A DNA stretch of 64,000 nucleotides from Diphasiastrum complanatum (lineage: Eukaryota > Streptophyta > Lycopodiopsida > Lycopodiales > Lycopodiaceae), in the NCBI GenBank assembly GCA_029204225.1, contig CM055106.1, forward strand, positions 51,281,325-51,345,324. The letters are read 5' to 3'. Shown piece after piece: positions 44,988 through 56,640 of the stretch. Below the pieces are notes generated by a model. The model saw nothing but the letters and a program-made list of their open reading frames with translations, had not been told where the DNA came from and did no database searches. The translations under genes were made by a program, and so were the position numbers. Numbering within the stretch: the stretch's first letter is position 1; every line of letters begins with the position of its first letter.

Positions 44988-46028
44988 TCAAGCATAGTAG
45001 TCAAGAAAGTATAAGAGTTGAGAATCTTTCCTTTGCTCCCCTTTTTCACTATAAGTGAGCCTTGATGGCTCAATCCTTGTCCTTGTTGATCTTCTTGGCA
45101 CCCTTGGACTTGGAGTAGGTTCCACTTGGTCTTCATCTTCATGAAGCTCCTCCTCGGCCATAGCATGATCATTGACAAGTTGAGTGTTGTTGGAAGTCAC
45201 CTTTCCTTTGGCTTGGAGAGATTCATCAAAAAGTACATCTCTACTAGCAACAACTTTTTTTGTAATAGGATCATATATCCTATAGGCTTTCTTACTTTCA
45301 CTATAACCAACAAAGATGCCTTTGAAAGAAGTGGCATCTTCCTTTTTCGTTGTTTCTAAAGGAATATGTACATAACAAGTACATCCAAAAACTTTCAAAT
45401 CACTAAGATTTGGCTTTTTACCAAACAATACTTCATAAGGTGTAAGTCCTTTAATGGCACTATTAGTCATTATATTACAAAGAAAATCTGCACATAAAAT
45501 AGCTTCTCCCCAAAATGAAATAGAAAGAGATGCATCTAATCTCATAGCTTAAGCACACTCACATAGTGTCCTATTCTTTCTCTCAGCTACTCCATTTTGT
45601 TGTGGAGTATATGTACAAGTAAACTCTCTCTTTATGCCATTAGTTTCACAAAAATCTTTCATCATATTGGAGATGTACTCCCCTCCATTTTCCCTTCTTA
45701 ATACTTTCAAGCTAGTATTAAGTTGCTTTTCCACAAGAGTTTTGAACTTTACAAAGGACTCAAAAATTTCACTTTTCTTAGACAAGAGATAAACCCAAGA
45801 GTATCTTGATTTATCATCAATAAAAGTGACATACATAAGAGCTCCACCATTTGATTCATGTGAAAATGAATGAACATCCGAGTGTATAAGGCTAAGAGGA
45901 GAGTTAGATCTTATCAAAGATCTCTTGAAAGGAAGCTTATGGGATTTGGAGAGTGCACAACCTTCACAAAGCTTGCCACACTTGGATATGGTTTTGGGAA
46001 GTCCTCTTGCTAGCTCCTTTGTCACCAT
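44988..46028 (-). pseudogene. Copia D integrase
   Basis: Frame 46028-45549 has the CGKLCEGCALSKSH zinc part, the first Asp in LIHSDVHSF, and the Glu in NGVAERKNRT. The second catalytic position is Glu, not Asp (VLRRENGGEY, codon 45690-45692), which the plus-strand relative at 5.6 kb keeps as Asp. A stop at 45549 precedes frame 45545-44988, with MRLDASLSISFWGEAIL, FGCTCYVHIP, FVGYSESKKAYRIYDP, SRDVLFDE and a basic linker (RRSTRTRIEPSRLTY). The element is thus integrase-defective. Confidence 0.93.
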
Positions 46029-46395
46029 TAGGATGGCCTAACCTTTTGTGCCATAATTCCACTTGAGTGAGCTCCTCCCTTGCCATGTTCACACTTCCAA
46101 CCATCACATTACATCCAATTTGAATAACCTCCCTTGCTTGAAACCACTAGCAATACATTTTTCATCTTTCAAGATAGAACATGCTCCATGCTTGAAATGT
46201 ACATATAATCCACTATCCATAAGTTGTCCTACACTCAACAAGTTCTTTGTAATTGAAGGTACATAAAGAACATTGTCTAGGTCTACTTTTTTAGATGATC
46301 CTAGACATGAAGGAATGGATCCAACACCTACAATCTCACATTCTTGATCACTTGCAGTGAAGATAAATCTCTTAGAACTATTGTAAGAAAGTAGA

Positions 46396-47367
46396 TTAGA
46401 AAAGTAGTCTTTTTTGGTGAGTCATGTGAGGGCTTGCCCCACTATCAATCCACCAAGTGTCTTGATTAGATGTTTGTGGTGAGGATACCATCAAAGATAG
46501 ATTGCCTTCTTCCTCCTCCTCAAGCACAAGATTGCCTTGATTGTCCTTCTCTTGGGCATTCTTCTTCTTGTAGCACTCGGATGCAAAATGTCTCTTTTTT
46601 CCACAAAAGAAACACTTTAGCTTCTTCTTGTCCTTCTTGCTCTTGCCTTTGGAACTTGACGCTCCATCTTTGTTCTCCATCTCCATGTCTTGAGTCTTCT
46701 TGGATGGAAACTTCTTCTTCTTGTCTTTCAAAGAAAAGTTAGCTTTTTCATCACCATCATTCAAAGATAAGGAACTCATCCTACTTTTGATATGAAGCAT
46801 TCTACTCTCCTCACTAACAAGCGCACTTTGAAGTTTTTCAATACTAGGAAGTGAATCTTGAATAGCAAAGGTTTGAACAAGATTGGAATAATCATCTCCT
46901 AATCCATTCAAAATGATTTGAACTAATTCATCATCTTTGATTTTATCATCTATAGAAGACAACTCTTTATTCAAAGATTTGATCCTAAAGACATAATTTT
47001 GGACACTTTCACTACTTCCTTTCATGATTTGAAAGATTTGATTCCTAAGCATGAGTATCCTTGAAGTGTTCTTGGATCCATAAATGGCTTTTAATGAATC
47101 CCATGCCTCTTTAGATGTGGTACAAGATGATATTTCTTTCAAAAGTTCATTACTTACATTCATTTTTATGCAGTGTAATGCAACTCTACATCTCTTTTTG
47201 TACTTAGCCAATTCAACGCCTCCTTGAGGTTCTACTTCCACCTCAAGTACTATGTCATAAAGATCATGAAGTACAAGCAAAGACTCCATTCGAACTATCC
47301 AAGTAGCATAATTAGTGGATGTAAGTCTTTCACTAGCTTCAAGCAAAAACCCACCCATTGATGCCAT
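46396..47367 (-). CDS. Copia D gag and protease
   Basis: An open frame from MASMGGFLLEASERL (47367; the frame is open further up to 47439) to 46396. The DUF4219-like head has TNYATWIVRMESLL; the UBN2 middle has VFRIKSLNKELSSID and ELVQIILNGLGDDY. A Lys-rich stretch precedes the knuckle CFFCGKKRHFASEC. An acidic VLEEEEEGNLSL linker leads to the protease active site WWIDSGASPHMT. Gag packages element RNA; the protease cleaves the polyprotein. The frame breaks just after the active site, near 46400, before the pre-integrase region (46390-46030), which is readable only in other frames. Confidence 0.93.
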   Translation of the reverse strand: MASMGGFLLEASERLTSTNYATWIVRMESLLVLHDLYDIVLEVEVEPQGGVELAKYKKRCRVALHCIKMNVSNELLKEISSCTTSKEAWDSLKAIYGSKNTSRILMLRNQIFQIMKGSSESVQNYVFRIKSLNKELSSIDDKIKDDELVQIILNGLGDDYSNLVQTFAIQDSLPSIEKLQSALVSEESRMLHIKSRMSSLSLNDGDEKANFSLKDKKKKFPSKKTQDMEMENKDGASSSKGKSKKDKKKLKCFFCGKKRHFASECYKKKNAQEKDNQGNLVLEEEEEGNLSLMVSSPQTSNQDTWWIDSGASPHMTHQKRLLF

Positions 47368-47957
47368 TTTTGAATGTGAAAAAACACTAGAAACTCTTAT
47401 GGTTTCTCTAAGATATCTGAACCTAAAGTCTTCTAGCAATTTAGAAAGCTTATAGACTCAATCCTATCACTCATGAACCAATCTAGAATGATGGAAATTT
47501 AGATTCTAGTCTCAACCCTGTAAAATCACTCCTTAATCTATGATTTTTAGCAATTTCTCTCTTCAACTTCAACATACAATCAAAAAATCAGAGCAGATCA
47601 ATTAATGTACCTCATTCAAGCTTCAATTTTAATTTTTTGGCTGATCTAATCCAAGAACTAATCAATGGATTAGACTCTCTACAAAAAATGCTTGATTTTG
47701 CACCAAAAATCACTCAAATTGAGTATGTGAGTCAAATTCTACAAATTTTTGAAATTTCTCAGTCAAAACCTAAGATGTACGGCCTCACACGTGTGAAAAG
47801 GGTTCCTACAGCCCACAACAAGTTCTGGTCCAAAAATCTTGAGAATATCTATCAAATCCAACTTGCTACCCAAAATTTGACTAGTTTCCAAAAAACTGCT
47901 ATTTTTGGCTTTGATTTGGATTAACCCTATCAATTTCAACAAAACCTCTTGTACTAG
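47368..47957 (-). other. Copia D leader
   Basis: About 590 bases between primer site and gag. A 95-codon plus-strand frame here (47637-47924) has no recognisable motif and is probably incidental. Confidence 0.7.
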
Positions 47958-47969
47958 GCTCTGATACCA

Positions 47970-48802
47970 TGTGGAAAAAGTACAAAAAGGACCAAGAGTG
48001 GATCTTAATCTGATCCTCAACAGGAATTGGTTGTCAGATTACTTGATCTATCAATCTACTTGAGATTAAGATCAATCTAGATCAATTCTAGACACAAAAT
48101 CCTAACAAGAACAATCATTAATTGAAGGTAGGTGTACTTTCTGGTTTCCCACGTGTGAAACCCTGTTAGAGTACGGACTCCAACCTGAAAATCAAGTACA
48201 CATTGATAGCACCTCAAAACAATCAAAACAAATGTAGACAAATGGAGAGAATCGCTCAAAATTGCTTTCAAAACCAAGATTGGTGTCTCACAATGATTAT
48301 GGCCAAATGTGGCTCTATATATACAATAAGTGGGAGCTCGTGGTACTGATCATCCCTTTGATCCCACATGTGTGAAGGTGCTTTGTCATATGATGATTCG
48401 TCATGCAAAATTGACACTTGGACAAAACCTTCTATTTTGAGCACTTTTGGTCCATTTTCCTTCTATATGGAGATCTACTTGAAAATCTTTTAGAAGTCAA
48501 AATTCGTCTACTTCAGCTTATTCCAGACATGTGAGCTGTCCTCTACACATGGGATGTGACACCTAACCAAAGGATGTGGCTCATGCAATCAATAGATTGA
48601 TGCCATGTGTCATATGTCTAGAAAACTAGTTTTTGGCCTTTTTAGCCACTAGAACTTGAATTAAATTATATGTACAACCTATATGATTATGGTACATGAC
48701 AAGTATACTATTTTCACAAGTGGGTACAGACTCCACACATGTGTAATCATCCTATATACAAGATTTTTGGCCTCTACCAAGCTTATTTTTGCATTTTTCA
48801 CA
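47970..48802 (-). repeat. Copia D 5' LTR (right)
   Basis: 833 bases, TGTGGAAAAAG to TTTTTCACA, touching the complement of the Met primer site at its left edge. CTATATATACAATAAG (about 48314-48329, plus-strand notation) is an AT-rich stretch in a likely promoter region; the same sequence is in the left LTR. Confidence 0.92.
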
Positions 48803-49098
48803 CACAGAAGCCTGCGAGGGTTAGTTCCAACCAAATTTCAAAAAAACAGAGAAAAGCCCAAAAAAATTCAAAAATCCTTTGTAAAAATCAAAAAAAAATT
48901 CAAAACTCAAAACTAACCTTCGCAGAGCTCTCACTGAGACAAGGACACAGAGAAGTCTGCAAGATTTCAATCCCACCCCTGTGAAGGTTCCCAAGGCCTA
49001 TGTAGACCGACATGCACCTGTGGTGACCCTTCCACCTCAAACACACTATAAAAGAAAACTATTTAGTGCCACCGGGCTATGAAGCGAGTGATGAATAA
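48803..49098 (+). other. Gypsy N leader, right part
   Basis: Continues the gypsy N leader after copia D. It has CTGCGAGGGTT (about 48812) and CTTCGCAGAGCTCTC words like other gypsy leaders here. The ORF frame becomes readable from about 49027 (HTIKENYLVPPGYEASDE) with a TAA at 49096. Confidence 0.6.
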
Positions 49099-49851
49099 GA
49101 CAATCTGGCAAAAGTCCCAAAGTACGCAAAGATATCCTCGGGCAAACAAGTAAAACCATCACAGAAGACAGAGATGGTAGAATCCATCAAGCCAATGGTA
49201 ACCGAGGAAGTCAAGAAATCGGCATCCAACGAAGTCCAACTGATTTTACCATGTCTCTTGGCACAATCACTACAAAGAATTCTTAGTGATGAATTACAAA
49301 GGGGACTAGCATCAACAGAGCAACTTGAAGGCAATTCAACACAAGATCCAAGGAAAAGTGCAATCATGCAACCATCAATGGGGAAATGCAATGACCAAGG
49401 GAAGACTAAAGTTGATGATTGTCCCTCAACGAGCAAGATTCAACCAAAGTCTAATTGTTCCACAATTCAGCAGACCTCCAAATCAACTCCAATTTGGGGT
49501 ATATCCATTCTTCAAAGGCCAAATCTAGAGAATCCAAGCCCAAATAGGCCTCCAGTACAGCAAGCACCAGTGCCTACAATGACAAAGCCTTGTCCTAAAT
49601 CTTTGATATTGACTGCTGAGGAAAGTCTTCAGGATATGGCATACCATGAATACCTGGACAGACAAGAGAATCAAGCAAGCATGTCATATCCACATTATGA
49701 TTTGAGGGAGTCCATGACATTGGGACCAGTTGCGCCAATCTATGAGGATCCAGCTTTATCTTGGGATACTCTGATGGAATGCCTCAACTACCCAATTGTT
49801 GATGAACAAGGTTATCCGGAATGGCCACCAGACCCTTATGGGTATTATTGA
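49099..49851 (+). CDS. Sole ORF of gypsy element N
   Basis: I do not recognise a family with confidence. The frame is open from 49099, with its first ATG at 49174 (225 codons from there); in-frame text before a TAA at 49096 (NYLVPPGYEAS) suggests an originally longer protein. Visible parts are a charged N-terminal helix (ESIKPMVTEEVKKSASNEVQ), a Ser/Gln/Pro-rich middle (RPNLENPSPNRPPVQQAPVP), and a C-terminus with EYLDRQENQAS and PEWPPDPYGYY. There are no zinc knuckle, protease or polymerase motifs. Its position directly after the leader suggests a gag-like structural protein. It ends about 190 bases before the right LTR. Confidence 0.55.
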   Translation, partial: DNLAKVPKYAKISSGKQVKPSQKTEMVESIKPMVTEEVKKSASNEVQLILPCLLAQSLQRILSDELQRGLASTEQLEGNSTQDPRKSAIMQPSMGKCNDQGKTKVDDCPSTSKIQPKSNCSTIQQTSKSTPIWGISILQRPNLENPSPNRPPVQQAPVPTMTKPCPKSLILTAEESLQDMAYHEYLDRQENQASMSYPHYDLRESMTLGPVAPIYEDPALSWDTLMECLNYPIVDEQGYPEWPPDPYGYY

Positions 49852-50039
49852 AAATCTGGCAAGTCCAAGTTCTTGCTGATCGCCATCATCTAATAAAGCC
49901 TCAGGTTTTACGTAAGCAAATTTTATCCACGCTTTTTCTGAAGCACCATGTCCCAACAATCAAAGAACCGACAACAGCGGCCTTCACGACAATTGCAGCC
50001 TAGTGCCAAGGGACCGACACTACTTTGGGCCGTGGACCC

Positions 50040-50525
50040 TGTTGTGGGTATTTCATGTATACAAATAAATAAGTGGGTCCCACCACTTAAAATACTGTTG
50101 GCCAAGCCTTGCCTAGTGGGCCCTGCCATAGTACAGTAGAATAATAAGTGCAAGGCACTGGCATCCTGTGTGTATAAGCCCAGCCACCAATGAGCACAAG
50201 TAGCAAGTTGTACTTCCTAGGAATAAGAGACTAGGGGCTTAAAACTCTAAAATGACATTAGAGGCCCTAAGTTAAGTTGCAAATAAAAAAGCTAAAAGGG
50301 CCCAACTTAAAACTCACATGAATCATGTGAGTGCCCTTGTGCTTTCTTAGCACCAATAGATTTAAGTTGCGCTTATTTTAAAGGCTTGGATTAGAATCCT
50401 TGCCCCAATGAAGTGGCCAATGAGAGTAAAGGAGGCTCACCTCCAAAATCGATAAGAGGGAGTCATTTTCTTTGTATTGTATCATCTTCCATTCTCTTCT
50501 TAATAAAACTCTCTTGGTTTCTACA

Positions 50526-50615
<90 letters not shown>

Positions 50616-50810
50616 CCTACGTTGGGATAGAATAGCCTTGGGTAGGCACTCGAGCCCCCAAAGCCTTTTTTAGCCTAGGCATTCTCTCTCTCTCCCTCTC
50701 TCCACTCTCTTTCTCCTCTCTCTCCTCTCCCTCTCTCTTCTTGCTATGCAGGTGAAGGCGAGGTTGTCGCTCCCAGCGATGGACCCCTATGCTACATTCA
50801 CGACACAACA
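50040..50810 (+). repeat. Right LTR of gypsy N
   Basis: 771 bases, TGTTGTGGG to GACACAACA, followed by the AAGAG target duplication. It contains a CT tract (50532-50570) running into AT repeats (to 50612). It retains about 200 bases missing from the left LTR. Confidence 0.92.
50532..50612. repeat. (CT)n(AT)n microsatellite in right LTR of gypsy N
   Basis: About 39 bases of CT followed by about 43 bases of AT, at the position of the 175-base pure CT tract of the left LTR. Confidence 0.96.
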
Positions 50811-52403
50811 AAGAGGCACTCAGCCAACCAGACTCTGATCTCTGGAGAAAAGCTATGGAAAGAGAGTATTTTTCTCTGATAAAAAACCAGACATGGTCAT
50901 TAGTCGAAGCTTCTATTGGCTGCAATATCATTGACTGCAAATGGATCTTTAAGATCACATACAATGCCAACGGAGCAATTGACCGAAGGAAGGCAAGACT
51001 AGTAGCACGCGGATTTACCCAGATCCCGAATGTCGACTACAGTGAGACTTTTAGTCGAGTCATCAAACATTTGTCGATCCGAATGCTCATTTCTTATGCT
51101 GCAGCTGCTGACCTCAAAGTGCATCAACTCGATGTACAAACAACCTATCTGAATGGAGTGATACAAGAATATATCTACATGATCCAGCCCGAAGGATACA
51201 TTCTGTAAGATATGAAAAATCATGTCTATAAACTCCACAAAATATTGTACGGCTTGAAACAGTCTGTGAGAGCTTGGTTTCAGAGGATCAACACATTCCT
51301 CATCCAACAAGGATTCAAACCAAGCAGTGCTGATTGCAACGTCTATTCTAAGTCAGTACAATAATCTTTCATTATCATTACCTTGTACATGGATGATATA
51401 TTGTTCTTCAACAACAATACTAATATGATCAAGGATTCGAAGCAGATGCTATTTTCAAAGTTTGACATGACTGATCTGGACAAAGCTCACTTTTGTTTGG
51501 AAATTCAAATCCACAGAGACAGAGCAAATCGACTAATTTACGTTACTCAACAATGGTATCTTCACAATGTTCTTAGCAGATACAATTTGATGAATTGTAA
51601 ATTAGCTCACTCACCAATGGATCCAGACCTGCATCTGTCAAAGGATCAATGTCCCCAGACCAAGCAGGAAGTAGAGCAAATGAGAGAATACCCTTATCGA
51701 TCGATACTAGGATCTCTCATGTACAAAATGGTCTCTTTTGTTTCAGAGGATCAACACATTTCTCATTGAACAAGACCTGATATCTCTTTTGTTGTAAGCT
51801 CACTCAGCCAATACATGGCTAAAGGCTCTCATACGAGTCATGAGATATATTTGAGCTACCATGGACCAGTGCATCTGCTATGGAGATGTCAGCAACAACA
51901 ATCTCCATCGGCTCAGTGGTTATTCTGATGCAAGCTGGGGAGGAGATGTAGACAATTGTAAATCCACATCTGGATTTACATTCTTCTTCAATGGCGGTCC
52001 TATCTCGTGGAAAAATCATATGCAAACTTTTGTCGCACTTTATTCTGCAGAAGCAGAATACATTGCTGCTTCTTACTTTATCAAGAAAGTGTTTTGGTTG
52101 AAAAATTTACTGTCAGATGTTAATCTAAATCAGTATAACCGTACAATTTTATTTTGTGATAATCAGAGTGCTATTGCCTTATCGGACAACCCTAGATTTC
52201 ACTCTAGGAGTAAGCACATTGAAATCAAATATCACTATATTAGTGGCAAGGTTCTCAACAAGGAAGTAAGCTTAACGTACTGTAGAACGCAGGATAGATT
52301 GCAGACATATTCACGAAAGCACTCAGTATTAATGCACACAACAAATTTTGTGCATTGCTTAGTCTGAAGATCAAGGCATTAACGGATCCAGATTAAGAGG
52401 GGG
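50811..52403 (+). pseudogene. Copia H reverse transcriptase and RNase H (right half)
   Basis: Reading resumes after gypsy N with KEALSQPDSDLWRKAMERE. RT blocks are CKWIFKITYNANG, RKARLVARGFTQ, HQLDVQTTYLNGVIQEYIYM, LYGLKQSVRAWF, the active site LYMDDILFF, and YNLMNCKLAHSPMDP. Stops at 51208 and 51362 and a small duplication-like scramble near 51735-51860 (FVSEDQHISH) break it. RNase H follows (51861-52367): GYSDASWGGDVDNCKSTSGF, ALYSAEAEYIAAS, LFCDNQSAIALSDNPRFHSRSKHIEIKYHYI. It ends in a purine tract AAGAGGGGG next to the LTR at 52404. Confidence 0.92.
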
Positions 52404-52912
52404 TGTTGGATTTATTTCCTCTAGTCACCTAAATCTCATTTTTAAATCTGCCTTCATTCATGCTGCATATTAACTCACGTTGTCGCGCAGTCTACATATT
52501 CACATGCAAATTCTCACAGGCAATGAATAGACAAAAAGCAAAGGCTGATGTCACACCTTCTTCACGCCCATGCAGCTGCGCTAACAGACTGGACAACGAC
52601 TGCAGCCACCCACAATCTCCTACAGACAGCAAATCCACCCTGTACTTTCTTCATCTGCACACCTGTAACATTATGTATATATTGAATACCACATACGAAT
52701 CCATTAACAAGTGAAGAAGTTAGTGAGTGAGAAAGAATGAAAAAGAGAACCTTATCAGAGATAGAAAAAAAAGTAGATGCACTGTGCATTGATTCTTTAG
52801 TTTGTCAGCAATAAGATTTCATTCCTTTTATAGTTTGAATAAACTTCGTAGGGCACGCGGCTTTGTCTGCTACTGTCTTGTGTCTACCTCATTATTGACG
52901 TGTATATAGGTA
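52404..52912 (+). repeat. Copia H 3' LTR (right edge uncertain)
   Basis: Begins TGTTGGATTTATTTCC directly after the polypurine tract (about 52394-52403). It contains a TATATATTGAATACC stretch (about 52676). The expected terminal ..CA and a second TSD copy are not identifiable, because the gypsy A gag text begins at about 52914. Confidence 0.65.
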
Positions 52913-52913
52913 T

Positions 52914-53336
52914 GGCGCACCCAATCCACCACAACGCATGGCCTTACTTGCTCCACCAGGGCCAGCCAATCAAGAAGTGGCCCATGTAAACTTGACAACA
53001 GCAAAACAAGAATTGCAAATGTCACCTCAACCTGAGCAGCAGCAGTGGTATGGACCAGATGAACCATTTATGGATCCTACCATAAATGAATATGTATCGG
53101 CCTATGCAGCTCAAACTCAACGTCAAGGTGGAAGAAATTACAGCTGCTACGGGGGCGGCGAGGGACATAGAATTGCAGAATGTTCCTATAAAAGACAATA
53201 TACAACCTCCTGCCGGGATTGCGGTTATGGACATTGTTTCAAGAATTGTCCATTTAAATCTGGAACCAGTGCGCCTCTTAACCTCATTGCCATACAACAA
53301 TCAACAATTCCAGTAGGGATGCCATCGAAAGGATGA
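52914..53336 (+). pseudogene. Ty3/gypsy A copy 3: gag C-terminus with zinc knuckle
   Basis: The readable frame from 52938 has PANQEVAHVNLTTAKQ, a Gln-rich segment, DPTINEYVSAYAAQTQ, the knuckle CYGGGEGHRIAEC (first Cys pair altered: the second Cys is Gly), and a second knuckle CRDCGYGHCFKNC. A stop at 53334 and the reading VPHHHH-like text downstream show decay. Capsid is missing at the left, where the copia H LTR lies. Confidence 0.75.
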
Positions 53337-54163
53337 CACGACTATGCTCCTGTGTTAGCTGTTATGCGAGCACAGAAGAGGAAGGAAGTGGCCCCTCATC
53401 ACCACCATCGGTCACTGACAACCAACCCTCAACTTCAGCGCCATATCCAAATGTGAGAGAAGAGAGAAGACAGTACCAGAAAATAAGACATTGGGTACAA
53501 AAAGCACAAGAGGAGAAAAAAGAGCAAGAATGAAACAATCCAATAGAACCTCCAGTCCGCGTCGAACGGGATCCGCAACCGGGCTCACCACTACGCACTG
53601 ATCAGAATGATCGGTTGCACCAACATGAACCACCTTTTCACATGGTGAAACCTAAGGAACCACGCACTGAAAGGCTCACACTCTTGCTATCAAGCCACGT
53701 TAGTTTATCCCTCGGAGAACTACTGCGGATTGCACTACAAACAAAAAGCCTTTTAGCTGAATGGGCCAAGGCGGATGAGGAGCCAGTAGCGCCTAAGCCC
53801 ATCTATTGTGCGGGCTACGATGAAACAAGTAACATCCTCCACATCGGAGCAGCATGGGAAAGTGAAGAACACAACATCACTTTGCCAATCAAACACAAGA
53901 GATACGAGGACGAGGCGACAGTGGTAGATGGAAGATCAGGTGTCAATTTGATCTCCACTATCTTGTACGAAAAATGGGGATTACAAGGATTGAAGCCAGC
54001 CAGATTTGCCATCAAGCTAGCAGATCAATCCTGTGTGAAACCAAAAGGTGTAGTTGCTGATATCCCCATAAAGATAGCAAGCATGCAGTATGTGATTACT
54101 TTTGTGGTCATGGATATACCTGAATCTCCAACTGCATACCGTATTTTACTGGGAAGACCATGA
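53337..54163 (+). pseudogene. Gypsy A copy 3 protease
   Basis: Frame 53615-54163. A linker (PKPIYCAGYDETSNILHIGA) leads to the retropepsin region, with active-site text VVDGRSGVNLIS (Asp present, DGxSG-type variant), YEKWGLQGLKPARFAIKLAD, and the closing YRILLGRP. The next codon is TGA where relatives have Trp (GRPWL), followed in frame by LRAAQVVHN. The protease would release gag and pol products in the particle. The stretch 53337-53614 has only broken linker text. Confidence 0.8.
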
Positions 54164-55430
54164 TTGAGGGCTGCGCAAGTAGTACACAACTAGGGTACAG
54201 GGAAACTCACCTTCGAGAACAGAGAACAAGCTGTAAAGGTAGATCCAACCACATGGGCGAACCTTTTGCACCCAAAGCTGATGACAGGTCATCCACGATA
54301 GATCATACGATTGACCGCCCAAGGCCAGCCAAGGGAGGTCACTATTATTCAGAGACGGATGTTAGGAGATGGACGGATGCATTAGCAACTATTGACTACC
54401 AGGTATGTCAATATGAATCAGATCCAGAGCCGAGTACATCTTCACCCAAATATTACACTATGGACACACCAATCACATTTGGGTGAATATGATAAACCTA
54501 GCATGGCTGTCAGCGGAGCCGATTGAGAACCTAGTGGACGATGATCTAGTCCCTTGGCAACATGCTCTAACTTATAATAAGGAGATTGAGCTGATTGATG
54601 AACAAGTCCTACGCCACATGGACCCAGATCGTTACGGAATCAAGAAGGTAGTAGCTCAACCACCACAAAGGTCTACTATGGCGAAAGTCTCAAGGATCGA
54701 ACCACCCAAGGTACTTGTGAATAAGAAGAATCAATTGAAGCAACGCTACAACCAGGTGATCCGATGGAGTGACCTACCCGAAGAAGCAATAGCTACAGTA
54801 GACATTGATATTCGCAACCATGAGGCGAATGTCACAGCAGTCCCAAAGAAAGACAACAAGGATGAACCCATCAAAATGACAAAAAAGGGCAAGAAGAAGG
54901 TGGTAGATTCCTTGAAGTTAATCAAGTTGGACTCAAATACAGCGTCATCTTCTACACAGGTGATATAAAATAAAAAAATGACAGTCGGGCTAAGATCAAT
55001 ATGCTGAAAGAGAAATCTCGACGAGCTCCAGTTCATGAGATGCTTGATACTTTCAAGAATTATAAATTGGACGACGTGGTAATCATGATGCCGCAGGCCC
55101 AATGAGAACCTGATCAAAGTCAGGCACCAGCGGAACAAGTCTTGGAGAGACTTGCATGTACACAGCCGATGAATCTTGCGGAACCAGGAGAAGAAGAAAG
55201 GATAGTGCATGTGGGAGAGCAGTTAACACCCATGCAGTTCAAGAGACTACGATCCTTGTTGGTGGAATATAAAGACTATTTTGCCTAGAGCTATAGTGAT
55301 CTAAAGGGCATTTTGCCAACAGTAGTCCAGCACACCATACCTTTGGTGGACGGAGTAGTCTCCAAGGTAAGCCGTTACTACTGCTGCAACCCGAATTATA
55401 CAAAACTGATCAAGTAAGAGTTGCAGAAAC
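54164..55430 (+). pseudogene. Gypsy A copy 3 protease-RT linker and RT N-terminus
   Basis: The 161-codon frame 54483-54968 covers the linker also present in copy 2: WLSAEPIENLVDDDLVPWQHA, MDPDRYGIKKV, KKNQLKQRYNQVIRWSDLPEE. After it, readable pieces with several stops include VGEQLTPMQFKRLRSLLVEYKD and VVQHTIPLVDGVVSKVSRYY, the entry to RT. Frame changes occur near 54480 and 55000. Confidence 0.8.
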
Positions 55431-56640
55431 TTATGGATGCAGATTTCATTTATGAAATCGAACACACGGAATGGGTATCTTTGATAATTATAGTACCCAA
55501 GAAGAATGGCAAAATGCGTATCTGTGTGAATCTGAAGGCACTTAATGCAGTCACCAAGAATGACCATTTTCCTTCATGATTTACGGAAAGTGTCCTCGAT
55601 AGAGTAGCTGGTGACGAAGCCTATAGTTTTTTGGACGGCCTCAGCGGCTACAACCAGGTGAAAATAGCCCCCCAAGACCAGCACAAGACAGCATTCGCCA
55701 TGGAATGAGGAGCTTATGCCTATAAATTGATGCCATTCGGACTTTGCAATGCCCCAAGCACTTTCCAGCGAGTCATGCAGGCAACATTCTAAGATTATTT
55801 ACAAAAAGTTTTGGAAATTTTCTTGGACGATCCGTGCGTGCATGGACCAGATTCAAGACACTTATCCAATTTGGAAAAGGTGCTACAAAAATGCCGCGAA
55901 TACCAGATCTCCCTGAATCTAGAAAAATGTCAATTCTGGGTGACACATGGCTTGATACTCGGCCATATAGTGTCAAGACATGGGATCACCACAGATCTAT
56001 CAAAGAACAGGATCACTATTGATCTACCACCATCGGGGACGATCCGTGAAGTCTACATTTTCACGGGTCATGCTAACTATTATAGGATATTTATTCTCGA
56101 TTTTGCGGAATTAGCCAGACCAGTTTACAAGCTCACAACGGATCCACATTGGAATGAGAAAGCTCTGAAGGTTTTCCAGAAAATTAGGAATGCATTGGTC
56201 TCAGCACCAATCCTACGACCACCCAATTGGTCCATTGAGTTCCACATGCATACGGACGCATCGAAGTATGCAGTTGGAGCAGTCTTAACCCAGCCAGGTG
56301 AACACAAAAAGGATTTTCCAATCCGATTTGCAAGCCGACAGCTCAGTGATACCGAAATGAATTATTCAACCATAGAACGAGAAGCACTGGCAATGATCTA
56401 TGCGGTTAAGAAGTTTTGACACTATTTGATGGCCACACATTTTGTTTTTTATACGGACCATCAACCCTTGCTATATCTCGTTAATAAAACTTGCAACACC
56501 GGGAGAATCACCAGATGGCTCCTTCTGTTGTTGGAATTTGATTTTCGGATAGTAGTTCGCAAGGGAAAACAACGCTACATGGCAGATCATGTGTCACGAA
56601 TCAAGGGAAAGGAGATGCAACCCAACCCGATGATGAGTTG
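55431..56640 (+). pseudogene. Gypsy A copy 3 RT and RNase H
   Basis: The RT is readable through stops at about 55578, 55707 and 55791: IVPKKNGKMRICVNLKALN, YSFLDGLSGYNQVKIAPQDQ, FGLCNAPSTFQRVMQ, the active site FLDD (55820), then NLEKCQFWVTHGLILGHIVS. The 202-codon frame 55811-56419 adds the thumb, connection and RNase H: FHMHTDASKYAVGAVLTQ, FASRQLSDTEMNYSTIEREALAMIYAVKKF. A TGA at 56418 replaces the CGA (Arg) of copy 1. RNase H ends with FYTDHQPLLYLVN and a frame change near 56620. Confidence 0.9.

Larger units (their letters stand above)
42594..48802 (-). mobile_element. Copia D, nearly complete, inserted in gypsy N
   Basis: A 6.2 kb copia on the minus strand with LTRs 42594-43425 and 47970-48802 (TGTG...CACA ends, very similar to each other). 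A Met primer site complement is at 47958-47969 and a purine-rich tract (complement of 43426-43440) lies beside the left LTR. The target duplication is CATAG (42589-42593) against CACAG (48803-48807), one base different. Gag, protease, integrase, RT and RNase H are all present in order but split by stops and frameshifts. High LTR similarity implies this is the youngest level of the nest. Confidence 0.92.

Noticed and set aside
47637..47924. 95-codon plus frame in the copia D leader
   Set aside because: It lies in the untranslated leader on the opposite strand to copia D and has no motif.
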